Shown one piece after another: positions 34,077 to 42,023 of a stretch of DNA of 64,000 nt. The DNA is taken from assembly GCF_000399685.1 (NCBI RefSeq), contig NZ_KB976987.1, positions 1,689,184-1,753,183 of the forward strand, read 5' to 3'. The stretch comes from Acinetobacter pittii ANC 4050. Lineage in GTDB: Bacteria > Pseudomonadota > Gammaproteobacteria > Pseudomonadales > Moraxellaceae. Below the pieces are notes generated by a model. It was given only the letters and a program-made list of their open reading frames with translations, was not told the DNA's origin and did no database searches. Position numbers and translations under genes: made by a program. Positions within the stretch are counted from its first letter, which is position 1; every line of letters begins with the position of its first letter.

Positions 34077-34305
34077 GCATGTAAGATTTGCTGGTTCTTT
34101 AATTGGAATAGCTGGCTATGTTCGTCAATTTTTTGATGATCCTATTTCAATCGAAGGGTTGTGGGCTAGAATTGAATCTGATCAAAACTCAATTTTTAAA
34201 ATAAACTTTACTCAATTAATTTTTGCTTTAGATATCCTTATGTTTATTCAAGAAATTTACTTAAATGAGCATGGAATGATCTGTAAAAATGTGATGAAAA
34301 AATGA
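34045..34305 (+). CDS. ABC-3C-type middle component, 86 aa
   Basis: Mostly helical small protein (HKHVRFAGSLIGIAGYVRQF, then IFKINFTQLIFALDILMFIQ), fitting the middle component that bridges effector and ATPase. I start it at 34045 (MKIQTALVPHKH), within the effector gene; a start at 34039 is also possible. It overlaps the ATPase gene by 4 bases (ATGA). The hydrophobic helices look like a folded core, not a membrane segment. Confidence 0.65.
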   Translation: MKIQTALVPHKHVRFAGSLIGIAGYVRQFFDDPISIEGLWARIESDQNSIFKINFTQLIFALDILMFIQEIYLNEHGMICKNVMKK

Positions 34306-36029
34306 AATTAATAAAATTATCTTGCAATCAACCAGAGTTTCGAACAATTGTTTTCAATCCAGAAGGGCTAACCGTGATTCTGGGTACTAAAAGCGATAAT
34401 AAGGAATCTTCAGTAAATGGTGTTGGAAAAACTCAATCTTTGAGGTTAATTAATTTTTGCTTTGGTGCGAAAAGTACAAACTCACTAGCAAAAACTCTGT
34501 CACATGCTGTACCTACTTGGATATTTAAATTAGATTTCGAAATAAATGGTATTAAACATACAATTGAAAGATCAGGTAACTCTAAAGTTATACGTTTAGA
34601 TAATACAGACATAAAATTATCAAAACTTCAAGAATGGCTTGATTTATCTGGTGTTTTTCCTAAAGTTAATCAATTTAAATTTTTATCATTTAGATCTCTC
34701 TTTAAAAGATTTACTAGAACTGAAAGATCAGATTGTTTAAATCCCCTATTGATTGAAAAAGAAAGTGATTACTCTTCTTTAATAAATAATGCTTTTTTAT
34801 TAGGTTTAGATTTAAATTTAATTAATGAAAAATATAGTTTAAAGGAAAAAGTAAAAGCCAACTCTGCAACACAAAAATTATTAAAACAAGATTCTTATCT
34901 TAGTGAGGTTGTCAAAACTGGTGCTAATCCAACGGCAAGAAAAGAAGTTTTAGAAAAGCGAATTCCGCAATTAGAAAAAAATTTAGAAAATTATTCAATT
35001 GCTGAAGATTATCATCAAATTGAGAAAGATATTGAAATATTAACTGAAAATTCAAGATCTATTCAAAGAGAAATAAGTGCTTTAAATTTTAAAATTGCTA
35101 GTATAAATAAGAGTATTGAGCAAACACCAGACATTAGCAATAAAGATCTGCTAGACCTTTATAGTGGTTTAAAGCATCTTTTTAAAGAAGAAGCTTTAGC
35201 ACATTTCTCTGCTGTTCAGAAATTTCATGATGATTTAACAGTTAATAGAAAAACGAAACTTGAAAAGGAAAAAATAGGAATTTTTACTCAAATAGAAGAA
35301 CTAAATAAAAATTATAATAACTTAGCACTTGAAAGAGATCAGAAATTAGCTTTTCTTAAAGATAAACATGCTCTCGATGAGTATATTGCAATTGCAAAAG
35401 AATTATCCTCACTTCAAGAGGAATTAAGTCATCTAAAAAAATATCTAACTATTAGTGATGATATTAAACAACAAAACTTAAGTATTAAAGGTCAAATAAT
35501 CAGTTCAATTTCACATGCTCTTGAATATTTAAAAACTGATCCTCTAGCAGATTTGAGTTTAAAATTTCAAGAAATTACTTCTCAATTATATCCTAAATAT
35601 AGTTCAGGAATTTACATCACATTAAATGATAGTGAAAATAACACTTTGATGTATGATTTAGCAATTGAACTCCAAACTGATAGCTCTGATGGTGTAGCAA
35701 ATGCTAAAATCATTGCTTATGACTGGTTAGTATTTATGCATGGATTTCATAATATGAATTTATTATGGCATGACAACCGTTTCTTTGCAGATATTGATCC
35801 AAGTGAATTAGCAAAATGGTTTAAATACGTTATGGATGAGCTTAGAGGATCTAAAAAGCAATATGTAACCTCAATAAATATTAATAACTATGAAGATATT
35901 AAAACTTATTTAAGTAATGAATTAAAAGAAGAGTTTGAAAGTAAAGTTGTCATTAAACTCTTAAGTGACAAACCAAAACATAAACTATTCGGAATAGATT
36001 TCGATAAACAGAGAATATCCGCCAAATAA
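34302..36029 (+). CDS. ABC-3C-type SMC-like ATPase (DUF2326 type), 575 aa
   Basis: Walker A-like loop at about residues 38-45 (VNGVGKTQ). A long coiled-coil stretch follows (about 170-400, rich in Glu/Lys/Leu). The C-terminal ATPase half has LLWHDNRFFADIDPSE (about 475-490). This is the layout of DUF2326 ATPases in ABC-3C systems, which sense invading DNA and control a nuclease partner. It ends the three-gene operon and a terminator follows. Confidence 0.75.
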   Translation: MKLIKLSCNQPEFRTIVFNPEGLTVILGTKSDNKESSVNGVGKTQSLRLINFCFGAKSTNSLAKTLSHAVPTWIFKLDFEINGIKHTIERSGNSKVIRLDNTDIKLSKLQEWLDLSGVFPKVNQFKFLSFRSLFKRFTRTERSDCLNPLLIEKESDYSSLINNAFLLGLDLNLINEKYSLKEKVKANSATQKLLKQDSYLSEVVKTGANPTARKEVLEKRIPQLEKNLENYSIAEDYHQIEKDIEILTENSRSIQREISALNFKIASINKSIEQTPDISNKDLLDLYSGLKHLFKEEALAHFSAVQKFHDDLTVNRKTKLEKEKIGIFTQIEELNKNYNNLALERDQKLAFLKDKHALDEYIAIAKELSSLQEELSHLKKYLTISDDIKQQNLSIKGQIISSISHALEYLKTDPLADLSLKFQEITSQLYPKYSSGIYITLNDSENNTLMYDLAIELQTDSSDGVANAKIIAYDWLVFMHGFHNMNLLWHDNRFFADIDPSELAKWFKYVMDELRGSKKQYVTSININNYEDIKTYLSNELKEEFESKVVIKLLSDKPKHKLFGIDFDKQRISAK

Positions 36030-36049
36030 CTTTCTAAGTTAGACGTTTT

Positions 36050-36075
36050 AAACCCACCCTCAAGGTGGGTTTTCT
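36050..36075 (+). terminator. Terminator after the ABC-3C operon
   Basis: AACCCACC-ctcaa-GGTGGGTT followed by TTTCTTT. Confidence 0.75.
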
Positions 36076-36114
36076 TTCAATTAATGAAAAATTGAATTCT
36101 AGTTAATAAAAACA

Positions 36115-36162
36115 TTAACTTTTGTTAACTATTTTCTTGACTACAAAATTAACTATAGTTAA
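36115..36162. promoter_or_regulatory. OL-type operators, two 14-bp sites
   Basis: TTAACTTTTGTTAA (36115-36128) and TTAACTATAGTTAA (36149-36162); the latter is identical to the first OR site. A half-site-like TAGTTAA lies near 36100. They precede the second early operon, as OL does in lambda. Confidence 0.75.
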
Positions 36163-36182
36163 CATTTATCTCGTAGATAACA

Positions 36183-36217
36183 AAAAGCCCCGAAACTTTG
36201 GACGGAGACGGGGCTTT
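36183..36217 (+). terminator. Hairpin AAAGCCCCG/CGGGGCTTT upstream of the early operon
   Basis: Nine-bp stem with a 15-nt loop between the OL operators and the first gene. It could act as an attenuator bypassed by an antiterminator in the manner of lambda N, which is inference. Confidence 0.5.
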
Positions 36218-36236
36218 GCATAACTGCGAGGTAAGT

Positions 36237-36425
36237 ATGAAACAAAACCCTATTCCTAGTCAAACCACATCACGCTTATATCAACATCCTACGGTTGAAG
36301 AACAGCGCCCTTCTCGTTTCGCTACCATTAAAGCGAACGTCATCGATTTTCTTATATTCATTGCCCTTTCATTCGTTCTTTGGGTGATTGCTGTAGCCGC
36401 TGCATCTTGGATGATGGGAGGCTAA
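36237..36425 (+). CDS. Small single-TM early protein, 62 aa
   Basis: Start set at 36237 (MKQNPIPSQTTSRL), since GAGGTAA lies just upstream. The N-terminal 30 residues are soluble, followed by one transmembrane helix (about residues 37-58, LIFIALSFVLWVIAVAAASW). First gene of the second early operon. No family recognised; it could be an exclusion or lysogeny-related membrane protein. Confidence 0.55.
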   Translation: MKQNPIPSQTTSRLYQHPTVEEQRPSRFATIKANVIDFLIFIALSFVLWVIAVAAASWMMGG

Positions 36426-36427
36426 TC

Positions 36428-36757
36428 ATGAATGCTCAATTCAAACCACATCCAGATGGTGTTAGAGCCTATATGGGTCATGACCGCTTAACGGGTCTTT
36501 ACTCTGTGCGTATCGGCTGGACTGTTTATGCAGCTAATGCAAACTGCAGTGTGCTGTACACCGTAAAAGGTGAAGTGAAGACTCCTTTAAATGTTGAAGA
36601 GTTTAAGGCGAAGCGCCCTAAAGTTTATACAGCCTTACTGAATGAGATTAGCTTCCAGCGCAAAAAAGCACTAGCAGTTGCCCTAGAACTTAGCAACATC
36701 CCTTCATATGACCGCAAAGCTTATAAAAAGAAGCGCGGCTTTACGGGTTCAAAATAA
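36428..36757 (+). CDS. Early phage protein, 109 aa
   Basis: Start at 36428 (MNAQFKPHPDGVRAYMGHDR), two bases after the previous stop. Basic C-terminus (YDRKAYKKKRGFTGSK) and a beta-rich core. Function unknown. It lies just upstream of the Sak4-like ATPase and may be a recombination accessory protein by context alone. Confidence 0.5.
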   Translation: MNAQFKPHPDGVRAYMGHDRLTGLYSVRIGWTVYAANANCSVLYTVKGEVKTPLNVEEFKAKRPKVYTALLNEISFQRKKALAVALELSNIPSYDRKAYKKKRGFTGSK

Positions 36758-36768
36758 GGATAAGAAAA

Positions 36769-37887
36769 ATGGCTCTACCTATTATTACTGCTGACCAAAC
36801 ATTATTAGTTCAAGCAATTATTGTGTATCTCTATGCTGATCCTGGCTTAGGTAAAACTTCGATAGGTTTTACTGCAGATAAAGCAATTTCATTCGACTTT
36901 GACCGTGGTGCTCACCGTACTGGTGAATTGCGTCGCGGTGCGGTTGTACAGGTTCAGCAATGGAGTGATGTAGCAAACCTAACTCCACAGGATTTAGCAC
37001 CTTATAACACTGTAGTTATCGACACTGTAGGTGCAATGCTTGAGTGCATTAAAACCCACTTATTGCTCACGGCTAATAACCGTCAAAAAGATGGCTCTTT
37101 AAAGTTAAAAGCTCAAGGATTGGCTAACCAAACATTTAAGCAGTACATCAATACTTTGATCAGTCTTGGTAAAGATGTTGTATTCATTGCTCATGCTTCT
37201 GAAGATCAAAACGGCGATCAAATAATTTATCGTCCGGATCTAGGCGGTAAAAACCGTAATGAGCTTTACCGTATTGCCGACATCATGGGTTATCTAACAA
37301 CTGTGACTACAGGCGAAGGTAAAAATGCCCGTGTCATTAGTTTCAAGCCGTCTCCTACTCACCATGCAAAAAACTCAGGTGCACTGGGCGGCGAAACTGG
37401 TGAGGTGTGGGTTCCTGATCTTAAATCTAATCCAACCTTCTTGGCTGATCTTATTACTCAAGCCAAAGACCACATTAACACTTTAACGCCAGCACAACTT
37501 GCAGCAGCTAAAGCTCAAGAAGAGCTAGAAAACTGGAAACAAAGCTGTGAAGAAGCTGAACATGCGGGTGATCTAAATCAATTAACTGAATCGCTTGATA
37601 AAGAACACATGTATTACCAGAACATGCGTCAAACAATGTTAATGCGTGCTAAGGCATTGAACTGCCAATATGACAAAGAAAAGAACTCATGGATTAGCCC
37701 ACCCGAATTTAATGGAATCAGTGATAAGCAACGTGATCAATTACAAGCTTTTATAGATGAGCGTGGTTTAGACGTTAAAACCGTGTGTGAATACTTAGGA
37801 ATAGATTCACTCATGCAAATCGAAGTAGCGAAACTACCAGCCGTTCAAGTTGAAATTGAAAAGCTTGCTAAGGGAGAAATTGCCTAA
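36769..37887 (+). CDS. Sak4-like RecA-type recombination ATPase, 372 aa
   Basis: Walker A at about residues 23-31 (ADPGLGKTS) and a Walker B-like strand NTVVIDTVGAMLE (about 84-96); DVVFIAHASEDQNGDQ looks like the following RecA strand. This matches the Sak4/AAA family of phage proteins that promote single-strand annealing, in partnership with an SSB. The C-terminal extension (about 240-372) is helical. It is the core of the second early operon, where lambda has its red genes. Confidence 0.75.
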   Translation: MALPIITADQTLLVQAIIVYLYADPGLGKTSIGFTADKAISFDFDRGAHRTGELRRGAVVQVQQWSDVANLTPQDLAPYNTVVIDTVGAMLECIKTHLLLTANNRQKDGSLKLKAQGLANQTFKQYINTLISLGKDVVFIAHASEDQNGDQIIYRPDLGGKNRNELYRIADIMGYLTTVTTGEGKNARVISFKPSPTHHAKNSGALGGETGEVWVPDLKSNPTFLADLITQAKDHINTLTPAQLAAAKAQEELENWKQSCEEAEHAGDLNQLTESLDKEHMYYQNMRQTMLMRAKALNCQYDKEKNSWISPPEFNGISDKQRDQLQAFIDERGLDVKTVCEYLGIDSLMQIEVAKLPAVQVEIEKLAKGEIA

Positions 37888-38030
37888 TGAGCTTCCGTTA
37901 CTCATCCTCAGCCCGAACACTGATTGTGTTCGGCAACCTAATGAACCATTACTACGACAATGTAAACCCGTCTCAAATCGACAACTTGATTGATGAGGCG
38001 AAATTTAAAGAAGCGACTTGGAGAAAGTAA
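37887..38030 (+). CDS. Small early protein, 47 aa
   Basis: TAATG overlap with the Sak4-like gene gives the start at 37887, and the frame runs to TAA at 38028-38030. Product begins MSFRYSSSARTLIVFGNLMN and ends EATWRK. Soluble, function unknown, and probably translationally coupled. Confidence 0.55.
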   Translation: MSFRYSSSARTLIVFGNLMNHYYDNVNPSQIDNLIDEAKFKEATWRK

Positions 38031-38042
38031 AAAAATTTAAAG

Positions 38043-38107
38043 CTGCAATGTTCTACATGAGTGACTGTATTGCTGACCCTCTGCGGTCACTCTTGAGAAC
38101 ATTGCAG
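38043..38107 (+). ncRNA. Long hairpin, possible structured RNA
   Basis: CTGCAATGTTCT (38043-38054) pairs with AGAACATTGCAG (38096-38107), and inside it GAGTGAC pairs with GTCACTC around a 20-nt loop. The two stems stack with 4-nt and 3-nt side bulges. No T-run follows, so it is not an ordinary terminator. Confidence 0.5.
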
Positions 38108-38137
38108 TACTTAGGAGTAACTAGATAGGTATAAGAT

Positions 38138-38434
38138 ATGGGAAAATATATAGTCGTTGTTGAAGCAGAAAAACCACCTCAGGTATTCATTCATGAAATT
38201 ATTCCTAATGTTGGGAAAGTCATTGAAATGAAAGCTGAGGAAATACCGAACCGCGTTACAGCAGCATGGTTAATGGAACGTTATAGCCTGTCTCGTAAAT
38301 TGATTATTGATGAGCTTCGTCCATTTAATAAAGGAACTGATGGGAAACACCTTTACGATCCAAATGAAGTTATGCCCGTTCTTGAAAATCTTAATCGGCA
38401 AAGACAGCAACGGCAGTCGAGAAGGAAGAATTAA
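38138..38434 (+). CDS. Putative excisionase-like winged-helix protein, 98 aa
   Basis: The core (RVTAAWLMERYSLSRKLIID, then DGKHLYDPNEVMPVL) looks like the MerR/Xis-type winged helix, with a basic C-terminus (RQRQQRQSRRKN). A location close to the attachment site agrees with an excision directionality factor. Without an integrase beside it this stays tentative; a regulator is the alternative. Confidence 0.5.
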   Translation: MGKYIVVVEAEKPPQVFIHEIIPNVGKVIEMKAEEIPNRVTAAWLMERYSLSRKLIIDELRPFNKGTDGKHLYDPNEVMPVLENLNRQRQQRQSRRKN

Positions 38435-38455
38435 AGGGCGCTCAAAGCGCCTTTA
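38433..38455. terminator. Hairpin AAAGG-GCGCT/AGCGC-CTTT
   Basis: GC-rich stem with one unpaired G between the excisionase-like gene and the convergent PLD gene. It can serve both. Confidence 0.55.
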
Positions 38456-39268
38456 CTTTCGCTCAATATCTTTTATTAATTTAAGAAATTCTTGTGCATA
38501 TGCCTCCCCTTGCTCACGTTGCTCTATCACAGAAATATTTTCATTATTAAAGTTTGCTTTATTGGTCCAGTTAAAGGAGCCGGTTATTACTTTTTTTAGA
38601 TCAATAATGCAGAATTTGTGATGCATAGTATTTTTGTATGAAGCATTTAACGGGGAAATTTTATAATATTCTATTGTTGTGTTCTCAAACTTTATACCAT
38701 TGGTTTTAGTAAGCTGATCGTCATTTACAATGATTCTGATATTCACTCCTTTTTTGTGCTGATTGTACAAGGCTTCTGCTATAGGTCTCGATGTAATCCA
38801 AGCAACTGCTACCCAAACTAAGAATTGTGCTGATCTAATATGCTGAATTATTTCTTTTTCTATATCTTCAAATACAGGATTAACTTTTATTTCTTCTGGG
38901 AAATCTGTACCTGTAATTCGATAAATATTATCGAGTCCCTTTTCAAGACAAAAACCATCATATTTAAGGATTTTATTTAGTGCCTCGGCAACACTTTCAG
39001 AATTATCTGTATTTCGTTCATCAACTAAATATTCAAGTAAATTTTTTAAATGAATAGTCCCATTAATTTCTTGCAACTTATTTTTAGTATAAGTTGCCCT
39101 TGATCCAAATTTTTCCTCTTTAATTAAGGTATCGTAGTCATCTCGAGAACCGAAAGAATTGAATAGTTGAGTTAATTTTTTTCCTGTAAGATAATTAATT
39201 GTTCCATCAGCTGTAATTTTATCCGTTAGCTCAGAAATTGATAATGCTGATAAGTTCATCTCTTTCAT
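38453..39268 (-). CDS. PLD-superfamily nuclease-like protein, 271 aa
   Basis: The C-terminal PLD domain (about residues 140-265) carries HHKFCIID, an H-x-K-x4-D motif, followed by TGSFNWTNKANFNNEN. This is the single-HKD type that works as a dimer and often cuts nucleic acid. The N-terminal 130 residues are helical and unassigned. Start taken as ATG 39268; 39259 is the alternative. It is the last gene before attR, facing the early operon, so it is likely cargo expressed in the lysogen. Confidence 0.7.
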   Translation of the reverse strand: MKEMNLSALSISELTDKITADGTINYLTGKKLTQLFNSFGSRDDYDTLIKEEKFGSRATYTKNKLQEINGTIHLKNLLEYLVDERNTDNSESVAEALNKILKYDGFCLEKGLDNIYRITGTDFPEEIKVNPVFEDIEKEIIQHIRSAQFLVWVAVAWITSRPIAEALYNQHKKGVNIRIIVNDDQLTKTNGIKFENTTIEYYKISPLNASYKNTMHHKFCIIDLKKVITGSFNWTNKANFNNENISVIEQREQGEAYAQEFLKLIKDIERK

Positions 39269-39381
39269 CCAGTAAAATTTTAAATTAATTATAGATAAAG
39301 CATAAAATAATTGTAAAAAATTATTCGACACCACTTCGGCACCATTAAAATATAACTCATTGTTATTTAATATTTATTATA

Positions 39382-39429
<48 letters not shown>

Positions 39430-39436
39430 AAATTCA

Positions 39437-39473
39437 AAAACCACTTAATTCGAAAGAATTAGGTGGTTTTTTT
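39437..39473 (+). terminator. tRNA-Gly terminator
   Basis: AACCACTTAATTC-gaaa-GAATTAGGTGGTT with T7 after it. This host terminator follows the displaced tRNA end. Confidence 0.75.
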
Positions 39474-39567
39474 ATTGTCTGATACTTAATTAATATTCAA
39501 AGATAATAACAATCGTCGAGACGTAACAATTAAAAAAAGGGCTTTTATACCCTGTTCAAGCTTCTAT

Positions 39568-40014
39568 CTAATTTGTTTTACTACTCGAATAAATAAAATA
39601 TAGCGCAATGCCCAAACAGATGAGTGCCGCTAATCGATAAATTGAAAAAGGTAAGACTTCATTACCAAACCAGCCAAAGTTATCAATCAGTATGCTCATT
39701 AAGAGCTGACCAAAAATAACTGCAACTGTTGCAACTGCTGCTCCAATTCTTTGTACCGCTAAAACCATAATTACAATATATGGCACACCACACATTGCGC
39801 CTAATAATTGCCATTTGGGTACGTCTAATAAAGTTAAGCTTTGCTTCGGTTCAAAATAAAAAATAAGTAATGCTGTAATTAAAGCACCTACAGAGAAAGT
39901 TAGAAATGCGCTCTTAAATACACCAACTTTACTTCCAAGTTGACCATTAATTGCAGCTTGAACACTCAGTAAAGCACCACCAATTACAGCTAATAAAATC
40001 ATTAAAATAGTCAT
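39568..40014 (-). CDS. DMT-family (YdcZ/DUF606-type) transporter, 148 aa
   Basis: Four or five hydrophobic helices fill the protein; AAINGQLGSKVGVFKSAFLT and PYIVIMVLAVQRIGAAVATV are the family pattern. Half-size DMT proteins act as pairs, and the next gene is a second copy, so a heterodimer is likely. Substrate unknown. They probably respond to the divergent LysR regulator. A scrap of this gene is duplicated near 43.2 kb. Confidence 0.7.
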   Translation of the reverse strand: MTILMILLAVIGGALLSVQAAINGQLGSKVGVFKSAFLTFSVGALITALLIFYFEPKQSLTLLDVPKWQLLGAMCGVPYIVIMVLAVQRIGAAVATVAVIFGQLLMSILIDNFGWFGNEVLPFSIYRLAALICLGIALYFIYSSSKTN

Positions 40015-40023
40015 GTTACCCTC

Positions 40024-40458
40024 TTATGCAGTCGCTACAAGTGAAAGTGCTATCACAATAAAGACAAGAGCAATAACGCGCTTGTGATCAACTTTTCTAT
40101 GCGGCGTACCCAGCAGGCCATAATGGTCAATAATGAGACTCTTAAAAACTTGCCCCGCCAAAATACCAATCATTGTCATGGCGATCCCGATAATAGGTGT
40201 CGTAATAGTAAGAATAATCACATAGATAGGACCTAATACCCCGCCTAATAATTGCCATGATGGAAGACTAAAAAATGAGGGGCTTTTGCGTGGACTAAAA
40301 AATAACATCAATAAAAAAGTAAGGGCTGCCCCTACTCCAAAAATACTGAAAGTTGCCCACAACTCACCTACTTCCTTTCCCAATGGACCTAAAAGCCCAG
40401 CTTCAACGGACAACCCCATTCCGCCTAAAATTGTTAGGAGCAGTAATATAATTTGCAT
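40024..40458 (-). CDS. DMT-family (YdcZ/DUF606-type) transporter, 144 aa
   Basis: Paralogue of the adjacent 148-aa gene (MGLSVEAGLLGPLGKEVGEL, then GPIYVIILTITTPIIGIAMT). Four hydrophobic helices are visible. It is the first gene of a two-gene operon, 9 bases before its partner, and divergent from the LysR gene. Confidence 0.7.
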   Translation of the reverse strand: MQIILLLLTILGGMGLSVEAGLLGPLGKEVGELWATFSIFGVGAALTFLLMLFFSPRKSPSFFSLPSWQLLGGVLGPIYVIILTITTPIIGIAMTMIGILAGQVFKSLIIDHYGLLGTPHRKVDHKRVIALVFIVIALSLVATA

Positions 40459-40556
40459 CTACATTGCCTCAACTTATCTAGGCAACGAATACTAGAGTAG
40501 TCAATTCAACGAAAAAACAGCATAATTTATGAATCACTTTTGCAGAAATTGCACAG

Positions 40557-41489
40557 ATGAATTTAGCAAATTCGATAGATATTCGTACTCTTCGCTTTTT
40601 TATAAGTGTATATAACGCTCAAAACTTTTCTATTGTGGCTCGTAAAGAAGATGTATCTGCCTCAATGATTTCTCGCACAATACAACAATTAGAAGATGCG
40701 TTAGGCCAGCAGCTTTTTTATCGGAATACTCGGGCAATTACCCCTACAGAATCAGGTAAATTGTTTTTTGAATATGCCAAAAAAATTACTGAACAATTTG
40801 ATGAAGCACAAAAGGCTTTGCAAGATAAAACCATTGAACCATCAGGCTTAGTTAGAATTAATGCGCCTGTCTTTTTTGGTCAACGTCATATTGCCCCGTG
40901 GCTGACTGGACTATCGGAGCTTTACCCAAAACTTCAAATAGAATTAATTCAAACTGATGAGTTTATAGATCCTTTACGTGAAAGCACTGACTTAATATTT
41001 CGTATTGGAACCTTAACAGACTCTTCTTTTCACGCACGTATTTTTGGAACACAGAAATATCATTTAGCTGCCTCACCCAAATACTTATCTAAGTACGGGA
41101 CACTCAAAGATCCTAAAGAATTACATGACCACAAATGCCTAGTTTATAAAGGCTTTGAAGGCCCTAACCGCTGGTTAGTAAAAGAAACCAATGGGGAATG
41201 GATACACTACCCGATTAATCCTCTGCTCTCTTCAAATAATGCTGAAAGTTTAATGGCAGCGGCCCTCAATGGAATGGGTATTGTTTTATTTCCAGATTGG
41301 TTAATTGGTGAAGCACTTAAAAACGGTGAATTAATAAAACTATTACCTGATTACGAGACTTCTATTAAACCTCAGCCACAACATATTGCAGCCATTTATC
41401 CCAATGTTCGTCATCCGCCATTAAACATTAGAGTAATTATTGACTATTTTGCAGAAGTTTATGGTTCACCACCGTATTGGCAAGAATAA
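40557..41489 (+). CDS. LysR-family regulator, 310 aa
   Basis: The N-terminal winged HTH (about residues 9-67: RTLRFFISVYNAQNFSIVAR, SMISRTIQQLEDALGQQLFY) is followed by a periplasmic-binding-like effector domain (about 92-295). Typical length. It is divergent from the DMT transporter pair with a 98-base gap and probably regulates it. The ligand is unknown. Confidence 0.87.
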   Translation: MNLANSIDIRTLRFFISVYNAQNFSIVARKEDVSASMISRTIQQLEDALGQQLFYRNTRAITPTESGKLFFEYAKKITEQFDEAQKALQDKTIEPSGLVRINAPVFFGQRHIAPWLTGLSELYPKLQIELIQTDEFIDPLRESTDLIFRIGTLTDSSFHARIFGTQKYHLAASPKYLSKYGTLKDPKELHDHKCLVYKGFEGPNRWLVKETNGEWIHYPINPLLSSNNAESLMAAALNGMGIVLFPDWLIGEALKNGELIKLLPDYETSIKPQPQHIAAIYPNVRHPPLNIRVIIDYFAEVYGSPPYWQE

Positions 41490-42023
41490 TATTGAAGGAA
41501 ATGACAGCAGCAAGTTCCTATCTCCTTTCCCGCTCCAAAATTCGAAAACCACTTAATTCGAAAGGATTACTTTCTTAGTTACCTGACAATAATCCTATGA
41601 TTCCTATTACACATCTAATGCCTTTCAATTAGTATGGCAACGTAACTTACTCAGAGTTGGCTTAATGGCGTTATTAGGCTCCATACCCCTATGAAGCTAT
41701 TAATTTTGTTCATGACTACCGTTTACCAGTAGAGATCCTAACGAAGATTACTGGCATAAAACGGTTAGTGTTTTAGTAGATAATTATTACGGCTCTACAA
41801 CATCTAAAATTGCCAAGATATTTAGTACTGCATAGAAAAAAGAGTCTTCTCCTGAGAATTTTTATGCAATTACAAATAATATTCAGATTTATATTCATCA
41901 TATAAACAGAGTATTCTGATATAAAAATCTACAGCAAAAATCAAACAAAATTTCAACATATATTTAAAGTTAACACTTTTTTTTAATTGATACTTTCTTT
42001 ACTTCCAAATTTGATTTACCGAT
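41490..42023. other. Scarred region with degenerate att copy
   Basis: 41510-41537 matches the tRNA-Gly T-arm and acceptor 3' end with several changes and is followed by a decayed copy of its terminator (to about 41570). The next 400 bases hold frame fragments such as YEAINFVHDYRLPVEILTKI near 41690 but no intact gene. It looks like leftovers of an earlier integration. Confidence 0.55.
41510..41570 (+). repeat. Degenerate tRNA-Gly 3'-end copy (old att scar)
   Basis: TTTCCCGCTCCAAAATTC is shared with attR, followed by AACCACTTAATTCGAAAG as in the tRNA terminator. The T-arm part carries substitutions. Confidence 0.6.

Noticed and set aside
38138..38434. Integrase candidate near attR
   Set aside because: Too short and without tyrosine or serine recombinase motifs; it is at most an excisionase-like protein.
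41690..41840. Possible gene remnant (YEAINFVHDYRLP region)
   Set aside because: Only a short frame with stops on both sides; the source family could not be identified, so it is noted only as scarred DNA.
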